From: Terriglobus albidus
Lineage (GTDB): Bacteria > Acidobacteriota > Terriglobia > Terriglobales > Acidobacteriaceae
Length of the DNA: 64,000 nt
Assembly: GCF_025685425.1 (NCBI RefSeq)
Contig: NZ_JAGTAS010000051.1
Coordinates: forward strand, 124,001 to 188,000
Reading direction: 5' to 3'
Shown here: piece by piece, positions 26,801-34,090 of the stretch
Numbering within the stretch: position 1 is the stretch's first letter
Layout: every line of letters begins with the position of its first letter
Translations under genes and position numbers: made by a program
Notes under the pieces: model-generated
Told to the model about the DNA's origin: nothing
The model's database searches: none
Seen by the model: only the letters and a program-made list of their open reading frames with translations

Positions 26801-27169
26801 GGCCACAACGACCGAGGTCTCGGTGGTGCCTACCTTCAGTTGCGCGTTCACCGTGATGACGCCGACCTGCAATGTGATCTGCGAGCGGACGTAGCTGGAG
26901 AAGCCTTCTTTGGCGACGGTGATCTGGTAGTTGTCGGTAACGATCGGGCCGGTGTCGTACAGGCCGGATGCGTCCGTGGTGTAGGTAGTGGTGACGCCCT
27001 TGTCCTTATCGAGAACAGTGACGGTTGCTCCGGCGATCACGGCTCCTGTCGGATCAGTGACTACGCCGCGGATATCGCCTGCATTCGCATTCTGAGCCTC
27101 TGCCGAGTACGTCGCCAGAGAAAGTAAAAGAACGCCCGCTGCAGCAAGCTGCCTGCGAGAGATTGTCAT
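23807..27169 (-). CDS. Oar-like TonB-dependent receptor with carboxypeptidase-regulatory-like domain
   Basis: A 1120-residue outer-membrane receptor. After the signal peptide (MTISRRQLAAAGVLLLSLAT) comes an immunoglobulin-like carboxypeptidase-regulatory domain (GDIRGVVTDPTGAVIAGATV), then a plug domain and a long beta barrel that ends in LMGRFSF, with the C-terminal Phe expected of outer-membrane proteins. Such receptors are abundant in Acidobacteriota and are thought to import large ligands such as oligosaccharides. The start at 27169 is set by GGAGG nine bases upstream and by the signal peptide; the frame stays open for 50 more codons. Two palindromic operators and a promoter lie upstream. 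Confidence 0.92.
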   Translation of the reverse strand: MTISRRQLAAAGVLLLSLATYSAEAQNANAGDIRGVVTDPTGAVIAGATVTVLDKDKGVTTTYTTDASGLYDTGPIVTDNYQITVAKEGFSSYVRSQITLQVGVITVNAQLKVGTTETSVVVAEDVPLIQTESGEQSTTLESKVLSKLPNPTPDWQNFIKLIPGATATSTSGTTNTGQAYSVNGNLPYNAVLADGASSALSHSGNADVSTFETVQEVQVNTSAFSAQFGTGGVIMNQISKGGTSTFHGALYEYFQNDALNARSFYQTSKPYRRYHDFGGSIGGPVWLPQSLGGKNRLFFYFNYDRTISLSASTGYQTVPTDAMRRGDFSGMAPVYDPSTTSQVTVGGKTYIKRTQFANNQVPISPTAAKVLALYPKANYNGPNSSTSPTTGVTANNYYYNLRSSNPYSRFFGRFDYDISPSNRLTGSVTERDNPARYVNGLGCPLVCMTGDVSSYNSQITDVWNISSRTINEARLGYTNQLNFFIPDTQGTGLGPSLGLPYLKFDIIPTFNVSSYSGINQPLSPFTYKEHNYDPSDVVTMIRGKHILHVGGEYMIFQDNSTAYGNINGSTLGFTGVYTQCTYCQTAAGGNQASTGNAWADLYTEQINSWSAQVTPEFAGRQKAPQMFIQDDWKLTPNLTVNLGLRYQIMEGWSDTKGNQRTFDPNVTNSVTNTLGGMWYASTKANGRSQLQNNVYDTVLPRVGFAWQYQPGFVIRGGYGLYAYLWSLDTYGSDEGSAFGFKGSLSDTSNGQTAVGKLSAANPQFPYIGPTTDSGAYNGQGVNFTNQHTPVTKIHQYNITVEKQIGSDMKASLAYVGSRSVNLTFSRDINQVPVDKLAVNDQQFRPFPQFTTINGSTFNSDANYNSLQATLQKRLTHSLSFDASYVWSKFLNEFDSSAWGSRNGTTTYQNSYDVGANYGPSNFDVRNAFKGDVIYVLPFGKGQRFLNNNYVVDQALGGWQLSTTYVLQSGNPMTVTIPSTLAQTYAGSGNMYPNWAGNPTLSDRTRDHWFNTTYISQSGQKVGPDTNAAYIIPANGTFGNFHRNNVYGPGMVSFNTSLGKTFNLYKEQYKFELRADATNVLNHPVFANPNTSITNGNFGKITSTNLFVGGRAIQLMGRFSF

Positions 27170-27204
27170 ATCGTGCCTCCAAATGAGCAGCCCGGTGCGC
27201 CATG

Positions 27205-27218
27205 AACAATCGATTGTT
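27205..27218. promoter_or_regulatory. Proximal LacI-type operator
   Basis: AACAATCGATTGTT is a perfect 14-bp palindrome with a central CG, as in LacI/PurR-family sites. It lies 36 bases upstream of the receptor ATG and 43 bases, centre to centre, from a second copy. Confidence 0.75.
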
Positions 27219-27248
27219 TTGAAAAGGCGTATTTCTCCACTCGTGAAG

Positions 27249-27260
27249 ACAATCGATTGT
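27249..27260. promoter_or_regulatory. Distal LacI-type operator
   Basis: ACAATCGATTGT repeats the core of the proximal operator as a perfect 12-bp palindrome. It lies just downstream of the predicted transcription start, where a bound repressor would block elongation or support looping with the other site. Confidence 0.75.
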
Positions 27261-27289
27261 TTGATAGAGACGCAGGTCTGCCGGCAGTC

Positions 27290-27319
27290 ATTAGAGGCTT
27301 TGGCAAATAATACTGTCAA
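27290..27319 (-). promoter_or_regulatory. Sigma-70-type promoter of the receptor gene
   Basis: On the minus strand TTGACA (27314-27319) and TCTAAT (27290-27295) are separated by 18 bases; the first is a perfect -35 and the second matches 5 of 6 bases of TATAAT. The -35 lies right after the lacI-type stop codon, so the receptor gene has its own promoter. Confidence 0.7.
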
Positions 27320-27322
27320 GCT

Positions 27323-28414
27323 CTATTTTGCAGAGGCGCGCCCAACCGGATACCGGTACGGCGCCCGGCCGGTGGACTCGCGGATGATCAGCTCGGGCTC
27401 AACGGCAATGTCGTCGCCGTCCCGCTCTCCTTTGAGACGATTAAGCAGGACCTTGGCGGCGGTTTCACCCATCTCCTGCAGCGGCTGGCGGATGGTGGTG
27501 ATCGATGGCCGGGCGAAGACCGAGACGCGGATGTCATCGAAGCCGATGATCGAGACGTCCTCTGGAACGCGCAGACCGGCGTCACCGACGGCACGGATGG
27601 CGCCCAGGGCCGCGATGTCGTTGAAGCAGACGATCGCGGTGAAGTCGCGCGACTGCTTCATCAGCTTCTGCACCACGGTGTAGCCCAGCTCCGGCGAGGT
27701 GATATCCCGGTCGAGCTGCATCACCAGCCCTTCGGGAATGGAGATCTTGAAGTGCTTTGCGGCTTCGGACATGGCCGTCCAGCGGCTTTCGGAGTCGGAG
27801 CTGAAGGCCTGTCCGCGGATGAAGGCGATGCGCTTATGGCCGAGGTCGCGGAGGTGGCGCATGGTCAGCTCGGCGGCGTGCTCGTGGTTCAGCATCACGT
27901 TGGTAATGCCGGGAATGTGCGCATGGCCGGCGACGGCGACACAAGGCACCTGCAGCGACCGGGTCAGACGTGTGTCGATCGAGATGAAGCCCTGAACGCC
28001 GCGCGAGATCAGCATCTCGATGTAGGCTTCGGTCTTCTCTTCACTGTGGCGATGCTGTGCGATCAGGTAGGAGTACTGGTTGCGCTCCAACTCACTGGCG
28101 ACACCGCTCAGCACCTGGGCGTGGTATTCCTCGCCGACGAGAGGCAGCAGGATGCCGACAGTGCGGGTGTCCTGCTGGCGGAGAGAGCGCGCCAGAAGGC
28201 TGGGGCTGTAGTTGAACTCTTTGGCGGCATCCTTGATGCGCTGGCGGGTGGCCTGCGAGATCGAGCGGCCGGGGACGTCGTTCAGCACCACGGAGACGGT
28301 CGAGGGGTCGACCTTCAGGTAGGCGGCAAGCTCCTTGAGGCTGATGCGTTTTCCCGTGACGGACGGCTTTGCCGGCGCCGGCTTGCGACCACGACCTTTT
28401 GTCGATTCGGACAC
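27323..28414 (-). CDS. LacI family transcriptional regulator
   Basis: A 363-residue DNA-binding regulator. A basic leader (KGRGRKPAPAKPS) precedes the helix-turn-helix ISLKELAAYLKVDPSTVSVV and the hinge region SPSLLARSLRQQDTRTVGIL. A periplasmic-binding-protein-like sensor domain follows, with VSIIGFDDIRVSVFARPSIT, a typical sugar-sensor signature. It lies upstream of the TonB-dependent receptor on the same strand, and the two CG-centred palindromes in the gap are the obvious targets. The regulator probably releases them when a sugar from the target glycan binds. Confidence 0.92.
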   Translation of the reverse strand: MSESTKGRGRKPAPAKPSVTGKRISLKELAAYLKVDPSTVSVVLNDVPGRSISQATRQRIKDAAKEFNYSPSLLARSLRQQDTRTVGILLPLVGEEYHAQVLSGVASELERNQYSYLIAQHRHSEEKTEAYIEMLISRGVQGFISIDTRLTRSLQVPCVAVAGHAHIPGITNVMLNHEHAAELTMRHLRDLGHKRIAFIRGQAFSSDSESRWTAMSEAAKHFKISIPEGLVMQLDRDITSPELGYTVVQKLMKQSRDFTAIVCFNDIAALGAIRAVGDAGLRVPEDVSIIGFDDIRVSVFARPSITTIRQPLQEMGETAAKVLLNRLKGERDGDDIAVEPELIIRESTGRAPYRYPVGRASAK

Positions 28415-28555
28415 TCGTTAGACCAGGAACACTTTCGAAGTAGCGGGCCCGCCGGCTTGGGACAGGCCCGCTCTCAGTATGCAGAATTTTCTGCCGTGCA
28501 CGGAACATCTCTTTATGACGTGCTCTTATGCGACTTGGGCTACATGACCTTTTAA

Positions 28556-29074
28556 CTAGGCGCTGGTCGCGCTGATGAGCACAAAGCTGACGCTGGTCTT
28601 GGTGACGCGCTTGTGCGGGGTCATGCGGGGGATGAAGAAGTAGTCGCCCTTCTTGAGCGTGACGGCGGTTGCTCCTTCGGAGTCGGGGCAGAGGAACTCG
28701 CCCGGCTTGGTCTGACGCGGATTCTTCGGGGTTCCGCCGACATAGTAAGTCGCCTCGCCGTCGAGAATCTGGAAGACATGGTCACGGGTCTGGTGATACT
28801 CGAACTCGGGAGCGGCCTTCGCGACCTCGTTGGTCAGCACCATGGTCACGGCAGTTCCCTTGCCATCGACCAGGTCCTTGTTGCCCGGCTTCTGATGGAC
28901 GGCCTGCAGCAGCTCGGCAAGCTTCTCGGCGGTGATCGGCTGGAAGGCAACCGGAGGACCGGAAGGAGCAGCCTGCGCAGAGGCCTCCTTCGACGACAGG
29001 GCAGCAGCACCCAACCCAAGCGCGGCCGCAGACGCGGAACCGAGGAACGAACGGCGTGACGAACGTGTCTTCAT
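28556..29074 (-). CDS. Tat-exported cupin domain protein
   Basis: A 172-residue protein with a twin-arginine signal (SSRRSFLGSASAAALGLGAA) and a single cupin beta barrel. The likely metal ligands are in FEYHQTRDHVFQILDGEATY (His, His and Glu pattern) and IPRMTPHKRV. The function could be an isomerase, a dioxygenase or simple small-molecule binding; nothing decides among them. It precedes the LacI gene on the same strand by about 140 bases, so a link to the carbohydrate locus is possible but not shown. Confidence 0.8.
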   Translation of the reverse strand: MKTRSSRRSFLGSASAAALGLGAAALSSKEASAQAAPSGPPVAFQPITAEKLAELLQAVHQKPGNKDLVDGKGTAVTMVLTNEVAKAAPEFEYHQTRDHVFQILDGEATYYVGGTPKNPRQTKPGEFLCPDSEGATAVTLKKGDYFFIPRMTPHKRVTKTSVSFVLISATSA

Positions 29075-29214
29075 ACGTGAAAGCCTCTTTTCGAGGATCA
29101 GAGTATCAGGTTGGGGAGATCAGAGGCGTTGATAGCTAATTCTCCTATGCTTTGCGGATCATATGATTTTTAGTTTCGGTCTTCATAGAAAGTCAGGGGT
29201 GATTTGGGAGGCAA

Positions 29215-29590
29215 AATCCTTGCGCGCCACTGCGTCGATATCAAGCGGCGCCCCCCAAGCAGCCTGCCCTAGCGTTGCGAGCGTTCACCCCAACGAACAA
29301 GTTCGTCGAGGACCCCGACGGTGGGGCACCGGGCAATATATAAGCGCTGAAGGCGCGTTCTATACCAGCCTAGGGGCAACTCCCATGTTTGTTGCCCACA
29401 AGATGTTAAAGGGCTGAAGGCCCTGCGCCTTCTTTGTTATTCAAGAAAGCCCAGGGCTAAAAGCCCATTCCTACTTAGGCCAGTAACCGAGGGCTGAAAG
29501 CCCTCGGCTCCCACCCAGTTCGAGCTTCGCTCGAATATCCCACTCAGGCTTACACGTGACCACCCCGGACATAGGGAACCCAGTGCATGG
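29215..29590. repeat. Composite palindromic repeat block
   Basis: CCCCAACGAACAAGTTCGTC, AGCGCTGAAGGCGC, a reversed copy of the CCCCAGG-type block (29341-29428), CCCAGGGCTAAAAGCCC, GAGGGCTGAAAGCCCTC and TTCGAGC-TTC-GCTCGAA (29519-29535) occupy this 370-base gap between the cupin and monooxygenase-like genes. Confidence 0.8.
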
Positions 29591-29612
29591 GCAAAAGCTG
29601 TTGCGATGCCCA

Positions 29613-30008
29613 TCACTTCGACTTGAGCAGCAAGGGCTCCGTCTCGATGAGCCGTAGAGACTTCACCATTTCTGCGGTCGCGCCTTTGTACTTCTTGAAA
29701 TGCATCGATTGCAGATGCGCCTGGTATGCCGCCTGGTTCGCGTACATCTCGAACAGCCTGATCTGGTTGGGGTGGTCCTTTACCGCAACGGCATATAGGG
29801 CGAGGACGCCTGGCTCGACGCGGACGGATGTTTCAATCTCTTCGCGGAGGGCTGCTCGATAGGCGGTTAGCTGTGCCGCATCGATCTCCAGTTCCGCGAG
29901 CCTTACAAGGCGTTCCGGATGCATCTCAGTGGCCTGGGAAGGTGAGCTTAAGGCCAGCATTCCGGCGAGCATGGCGACGGCTGCAATCGTGAGTGTCTTT
30001 GTCTTCAT
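29613..30008 (-). CDS. Exported antibiotic-biosynthesis-monooxygenase-fold (ABM) protein
   Basis: A 131-residue exported protein with a signal peptide (MKTKTLTIAAVAMLAGMLAL). Its single ferredoxin-like ABM domain is typical of YgiN-type putative quinol monooxygenases: VRLAELEIDAAQLTAYRAAL near the start, VEPGVLALYAVAVKD, then FEMYANQAAYQAHLQSMHFK. The start at 30008 is supported by GAGAGG three bases upstream of the ATG; the frame is open for 65 more codons but without coding character. It is divergent from the next gene. Confidence 0.8.
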   Translation of the reverse strand: MKTKTLTIAAVAMLAGMLALSSPSQATEMHPERLVRLAELEIDAAQLTAYRAALREEIETSVRVEPGVLALYAVAVKDHPNQIRLFEMYANQAAYQAHLQSMHFKKYKGATAEMVKSLRLIETEPLLLKSK

Positions 30009-30121
30009 TTCCTCTCCGCATTTTCTATGTTCAAAAGGTATGCTTTCGTCGATGGGAGCACGACAGGAAGAAGCTTTGCTCGAGACCTCACCAGGATCGT
30101 AGCTCCCTGCCAGGACATAGA

Positions 30122-30679
30122 TTGAAACCAATTCTGCTTCATTTATTGACTCTTTGCCTTGTACTGTCTGCCCAACCATCCTTCGCACAAACCGCCTCTC
30201 CACCTCAAGGCCAATCGAAGGGGGAAGATGCCTCGGCGCCTCCTAAATCTCCCGACCAGGCGCTGGTGACCTTCTTCTCCAGCGGACATTTTCTGAAATC
30301 TGCCTTACCCGGATATAAGCACGGAGAGTTCCTCGGCAGAATCATGGACAAAGATGGCCAGCTTGCAATGCTGACCTTCGATCATTTCGTCACATTTCGT
30401 GTTGATGCAGGCCCGCACACCTTCTCTGCAAATTCGTGGTTGCTGCCTACCCCTCAGACGGGAGGCCACCTGAAACTGGATCTCGTTGCGGGCAAACACT
30501 ATTTCGTCGGGGCCTATACGCAGTCATTCCTGTACTACACGAGATTTCGCCTTGAAGCACATACGTGTCAGGAGGCGAAGGAGATAAACGAAAAGACTGA
30601 ACCTCTCGATCCGAAGCATCTCAAAGACCATGGGAAAGCCATGTACATTCCCGAAACGGCTTTTCCGGACTGCTTGTAG
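30122..30679 (+). CDS. Exported hypothetical protein, weakly DUF2846-like
   Basis: A 185-residue exported protein. A TTG start with AGGA seven bases upstream gives a clean signal peptide (KPILLHLLTLCLVLSAQPSF). The mature part has the pattern of small beta-sandwich proteins: FRVDAGPHTFSANSW, then LDLVAGKHYFVGAYTQ, somewhat like DUF2846 domains, which carry PG.H and GK.Y.V motifs. An ATG is not available at this position, and the frame stays open back to 29993, inside the divergent gene's 5' end. Role unknown. Confidence 0.65.
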   Translation: MKPILLHLLTLCLVLSAQPSFAQTASPPQGQSKGEDASAPPKSPDQALVTFFSSGHFLKSALPGYKHGEFLGRIMDKDGQLAMLTFDHFVTFRVDAGPHTFSANSWLLPTPQTGGHLKLDLVAGKHYFVGAYTQSFLYYTRFRLEAHTCQEAKEINEKTEPLDPKHLKDHGKAMYIPETAFPDCL

Positions 30680-30699
30680 GAAAGGCGCTGCAACTGCAG

Positions 30700-30850
30700 C
30701 GGGGTAGTCCAACGTGTCCACGCACGGAGCGTTTGGCGACCGAGTGAGACGGTACGCCCTCAGGGGCTGAAAGCCCCCTTTTTACTGGCCGTTGGTGTGG
30801 GACGGCTGAAAGCCGTCCCCTTAAGCACGGCATTCGCACCTTTGGTGCGA
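30700..30850. repeat. Palindromic repeat block
   Basis: CAGGGGCTGAAAGCCCC, ACGGCTGAAAGCCGT and the TTCGCACC-TTT-GGTGCGAA hairpin (30834-30852) recur in altered form at 9676-9840 and 54989-55064. The hairpin has the same overall shape as the TTCGCGC-NNN-GCGCGAA elements but different stem bases. Confidence 0.75.
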
Positions 30851-30961
30851 ATTGGCTGCACTGCGTGCAGCGGAAGAAGCGGGTCCTTCGCCTTCAGCTC
30901 GGGATGACAACATTTGTATCCGTCCAATCTAGACTATTGATAGCGGCTGCGGTCGTTGTTG

Positions 30962-31714
30962 ATGCAGCGCGCCATGGAATGTGCAGAGGCCACACGTCTT
31001 ATGCAGCCCCTTCCCGAGAGACACGTGGTTCCGAATGCTCCGCGGTTCTATGTCAGTGAGCGGCAGCCGATACGGCGTAGTGCTGTGCTGCTCGCGATGG
31101 TGGTGGCGATTGCCGTGCTCTTCGCGGTTGCGTATGCGTTGCGTCACAATGGGCACATTCGTTTCAGGCCGGATGAGGATGAGGTCTCACGTTCGTCCGG
31201 CAGTAGTGCTTCGGCGAGGGCTCCTGCGGATGACAACGACGATCCGAACCAGATCGACACCATTGTGCTTTCCGATCCGGCGGATGCTCCGGTGCCGGCG
31301 CGTAAGGGAGATCATGTGAGTCCGGTTCATCCCACGCTGCTGGTTCATCTGCCTCGTTATGGCAATCAGACCGGGCTGATTCCTGACAGTCCGGCGGGGC
31401 ATCTGCTTTATAAGTGGCTGGCTGCTTTCAACCAGGCGAGTGCGGCCGACCTAGCCAATGCTGTTCCTACGCTGGCGAGTGACGACGTTGTTGCGGCGCA
31501 GATGGATTTGCGGGAGCAGACCGGGGGATTTGCTCTGCTGTCGGCGAAGGAGGTGCAGCCGGGGGTGCTTGTGTTTCGGCTGCATAGTCAGAAGCCGCCG
31601 GCGTTTGAAGCGCTGGGGACGTTGCAGGTGCGGGCTAATTCGAATCCTGCGAGCATTGCCAGTTTTAGTCTTCGTGGGGTTGAGCCGAGGACGAGTGCCG
31701 GGGCGGTGAAGTAA
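30962..31714 (+). CDS. Membrane-anchored hypothetical protein (250 aa)
   Basis: A protein with a short cytoplasmic N terminus, one membrane helix (AVLLAMVVAIAVLFAVAYAL), a charged and disordered linker, and a folded periplasmic domain. That domain reads LLYKWLAAFNQASAADLANA followed later by REQTGGFALLSAKEV, which resembles a helper domain found before secreted hydrolases in Acidobacteriota; the resemblance is from memory. The ATG at 30962 was chosen; an ATG at 30974 is equally possible, as no clear ribosome-binding site is visible. A putative lipoprotein gene follows. Confidence 0.65.
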   Translation: MQRAMECAEATRLMQPLPERHVVPNAPRFYVSERQPIRRSAVLLAMVVAIAVLFAVAYALRHNGHIRFRPDEDEVSRSSGSSASARAPADDNDDPNQIDTIVLSDPADAPVPARKGDHVSPVHPTLLVHLPRYGNQTGLIPDSPAGHLLYKWLAAFNQASAADLANAVPTLASDDVVAAQMDLREQTGGFALLSAKEVQPGVLVFRLHSQKPPAFEALGTLQVRANSNPASIASFSLRGVEPRTSAGAVK

Positions 31715-31722
31715 GCGCCGTC

Positions 31723-32175
31723 GTGGTCCAACCCGGATCAGGTTCGCAGAATCAAAGGGTTGTGCGCAGGATAACGATAACCTGTGCTCTTTCCATCCTG
31801 ACTCTGAGCGTCTCCGGATGCGGTAAGAGCAAGTCTCTCAGCGATGATGAACTTCGGTCAGAGCTCAAGACTCTGGGATCTGTTGCGTCAGAGGCTGTGA
31901 TGTTCTCCCGGCAGGTCCAAGAAGACAGAGTGACACGCACCTTCGCATCGGCGCATTTCAGGTATCTGCGCGACCAGGCTGATGAGGACCTTCAGACCTT
32001 AGCGAAAGCTCAAAGCTCCAATGGACACGAGACGGTATTGCAGGAGGCGCGCATGGAAGCCTCTGCCCTGCGAGAAGAACTGACAAAGCTGTCTGACGCG
32101 CCGGCCGGAAACGCGGTCGACCGCATGGACGAGATCCAGCACAAGAGCAAGAGTCTCGAGGACTCTTTGCGATGA
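31723..32175 (+). CDS. Putative lipoprotein, coiled-coil
   Basis: An exported lipoprotein of about 120 mature residues. The signal peptide with lipobox VSGC (ITITCALSILTLSVSGC) is clear, and the mature part is long, charged and helical (DEIQHKSKSLEDSLR), suggesting a coiled coil in the periplasm. A GTG at 31762 gives a tighter signal peptide than the upstream GTG at 31723. The stop codon overlaps the ATG of the NRAMP-like transporter by four bases (ATGA), which shows translational coupling and a shared task. Confidence 0.7.
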   Translation: MVQPGSGSQNQRVVRRITITCALSILTLSVSGCGKSKSLSDDELRSELKTLGSVASEAVMFSRQVQEDRVTRTFASAHFRYLRDQADEDLQTLAKAQSSNGHETVLQEARMEASALREELTKLSDAPAGNAVDRMDEIQHKSKSLEDSLR

Positions 32176-33407
32176 AGAAGCTGCTTGGCATTACGCTGGG
32201 CATCATGACCGCGCTTGGCGGTTTTGTTGACCTTGGCCAGATTGTCTTTACCACGCAAGCGGGGGCTCTTTTTGGTTATCGCCTGCTTTGGGCGATCGTG
32301 CTGGGAACAGTCGCCATTATCGTCTACATGGAGATGTGCGGCCGCGTCGCCGTTGTCGCACAGGAACCGGTCTTCGCGGTGGTGCGGACGCGGCTCGGCC
32401 CGAAGCTTGGGCTGGCGACATTGATTGCGTCGAATCTGCTGAACCTTCTGACCTGCGCCGCGGAAGTAGGCGGCCTCGCGATTGGTGTCCATCTGCTTAC
32501 CGGCTGGCCGGAACGAACGGTTCTGGTCGGTGTTTCAGCTTTATTAGGCGTGCTGATCTTCGTTCTGAGCTTTCAGTGGATTGAGCGGTTGTTCGGGCTC
32601 TCCGGGCTGCTGATGATCGTCTTTGCGATCTCCGCCTATACGCTCCATCCGAACTGGAGAGAACTGGTAGCTGGACTTTCGCCGACGTGGCATCCCTCGG
32701 GAAGAAATCAGATACTGCTGTATCTCTATTTCGCCGTTGGAATCTTCAGCGCCATGCTGATGGAGTATGAGGTTCATTTCTATTCGTCAGGGGCAATGGA
32801 AGAGGACTGGAAACCCGAGGATCTGAGCGAAAATCTGATGGTGGCATCGCTGGGATCGCTTCTGGGTTCTTTGCTGACCGTCGGCCTGATGGTGCTTGGC
32901 GTGATTCTGTTTTTGCCTCATGGCATTTTTCCAGAGCAATTGAGCACAGCGGTCTTTGCGGGATCGTTTCCCTTTGGGCAGAGAGTGCTGACGATCGCCA
33001 TCGTCGGAACGCTTGCATGCATTGGAGGGGCGGCGGTGGAGACGGCTCTTTCGGGTGCTTATAACGTCTGCCAGTTTTTCAACTGGCCATGGGGTAAGAA
33101 CCTGCCGGCGAGATCCGTGCCAATCTACACCGCGACCTGGATTGGAATGCTTGTGCTGGGGACAGTTATCGCGTTTTCCGGGGTGCGGCCTCTTCAACTT
33201 ATAAATATTTCCATCATCTTCGGAATGGCCATTATGCCGCTGACCTACTACCCGATTCTGCGTGCCGCAGCCGATGAGAAGCTTATGGGTCGCCATGTAA
33301 ATACCAAAGGCAATACGGCGGTGGGGATGTTCTTCCTGGCCCTTATTGTCGTGGCGGCGATTGCGGCGTTTCCGCTGATGTTGCTTACTCACTCCGGAAG
33401 GCCGTGA
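32172..33407 (+). CDS. NRAMP-like transporter with altered metal-site motifs
   Basis: A 411-residue membrane protein with about 11 helices that follows the NRAMP fold. The first helix reads GGFVDLGQIVFTTQAGALFG, where canonical NRAMP has DPGN in place of DLGQ. The sixth has AMLMEYEVHFYSSG, where MPH of the metal site is replaced by MEY. The aspartate is kept, but the methionine-histidine context is lost, so the substrate may not be manganese or iron; magnesium or another ion is conceivable. It is coupled to an upstream lipoprotein gene and followed three bases later by an outer-membrane barrel gene. Confidence 0.75.
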   Translation: MKKLLGITLGIMTALGGFVDLGQIVFTTQAGALFGYRLLWAIVLGTVAIIVYMEMCGRVAVVAQEPVFAVVRTRLGPKLGLATLIASNLLNLLTCAAEVGGLAIGVHLLTGWPERTVLVGVSALLGVLIFVLSFQWIERLFGLSGLLMIVFAISAYTLHPNWRELVAGLSPTWHPSGRNQILLYLYFAVGIFSAMLMEYEVHFYSSGAMEEDWKPEDLSENLMVASLGSLLGSLLTVGLMVLGVILFLPHGIFPEQLSTAVFAGSFPFGQRVLTIAIVGTLACIGGAAVETALSGAYNVCQFFNWPWGKNLPARSVPIYTATWIGMLVLGTVIAFSGVRPLQLINISIIFGMAIMPLTYYPILRAAADEKLMGRHVNTKGNTAVGMFFLALIVVAAIAAFPLMLLTHSGRP

Positions 33408-33410
33408 ATC

Positions 33411-33929
33411 ATGTTGAAGCTTGCACTCTGCGGATTGCTGTTGACGTCGTCTTTGCTGGCCCAGTCACGCCAGCTTGATCTGACGGCCGGCTACAACTAT
33501 CAGAACAGCGACCAGGGACAGGGCCTGCGAACGAATCTCAACGGATGGTTCGGTGCTGCGCAGTTTGATCTTTCCCACACGCTGGCGATCACGGCCGAGG
33601 TGGATAACTATTTTGGCGCTCTGCATGGAGAGGGGGTACGGCAGCAGAACTTCGTGATTGGTCCGCAACTCACCTTCGGAGGTGAGAACGCAAAACTCAA
33701 CCCATATTGCTACCTGCAGGGAGGAGACCAGCGATCCTCTTCCGCGGGCATGGTGGAACACGCGTTCAATTTACAGGTGGGTGGCGGAGTGCAATGGAAA
33801 CTGAATGAGAAGCTTGCGCTGCAGGTGACACCGCTGGAATACAGTCTGGTGACTGCCGCCAGTGGGCCGACGCACAGCTTCGGCAGTAAGGTTGGCATTT
33901 CGTGGACGGTTTGGAAAGGAAGGTCTTGA
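33411..33929 (+). CDS. Small outer-membrane beta-barrel protein
   Basis: A 172-residue exported protein whose signal peptide ends LLAQ. Mature strands alternate polar and aromatic residues (LDLTAGYNYQNSDQGQG, NLQVGGGVQWKLNEKLALQV, GSKVGISWTVWKG) as in eight-stranded OmpA-type barrels. It starts three bases after the NRAMP-like transporter, so lipoprotein, inner-membrane carrier and outer-membrane barrel form one operon that could span the envelope. Whether the barrel is a pore or only structural cannot be told. Confidence 0.75.
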   Translation: MLKLALCGLLLTSSLLAQSRQLDLTAGYNYQNSDQGQGLRTNLNGWFGAAQFDLSHTLAITAEVDNYFGALHGEGVRQQNFVIGPQLTFGGENAKLNPYCYLQGGDQRSSSAGMVEHAFNLQVGGGVQWKLNEKLALQVTPLEYSLVTAASGPTHSFGSKVGISWTVWKGRS

Positions 33930-33954
33930 CGATGTCGCAGGAAGACAACTTTTG

Positions 33955-34090
33955 AACGGTTCACCCCACGTTCGCCCGGGACCAAGGGATCCCACATCTG
34001 CTTGCACCCCAACGAACGTAGTTCGTCGGGGACCCCGCGGCGCAGATATGGGGCACCCGGTGTATGGGCGAGGCGAAGGTCACCATTCAA
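33955..34090. repeat. Composite palindromic repeat block
   Basis: CCCCAACGAACGTAGTTCG with TCGGGG (34006-34031), GGGGCACCCGGTGTATGGGC and a single TTGAATGG octamer (on the minus strand) next to the aminotransferase stop codon. Confidence 0.75.

Noticed and set aside
27170-27319. 50-codon extension of the TonB receptor upstream of the signal peptide
   Set aside because: The signal peptide and a GGAGG site fix the start at 27169; the extension covers the promoter and both operators.
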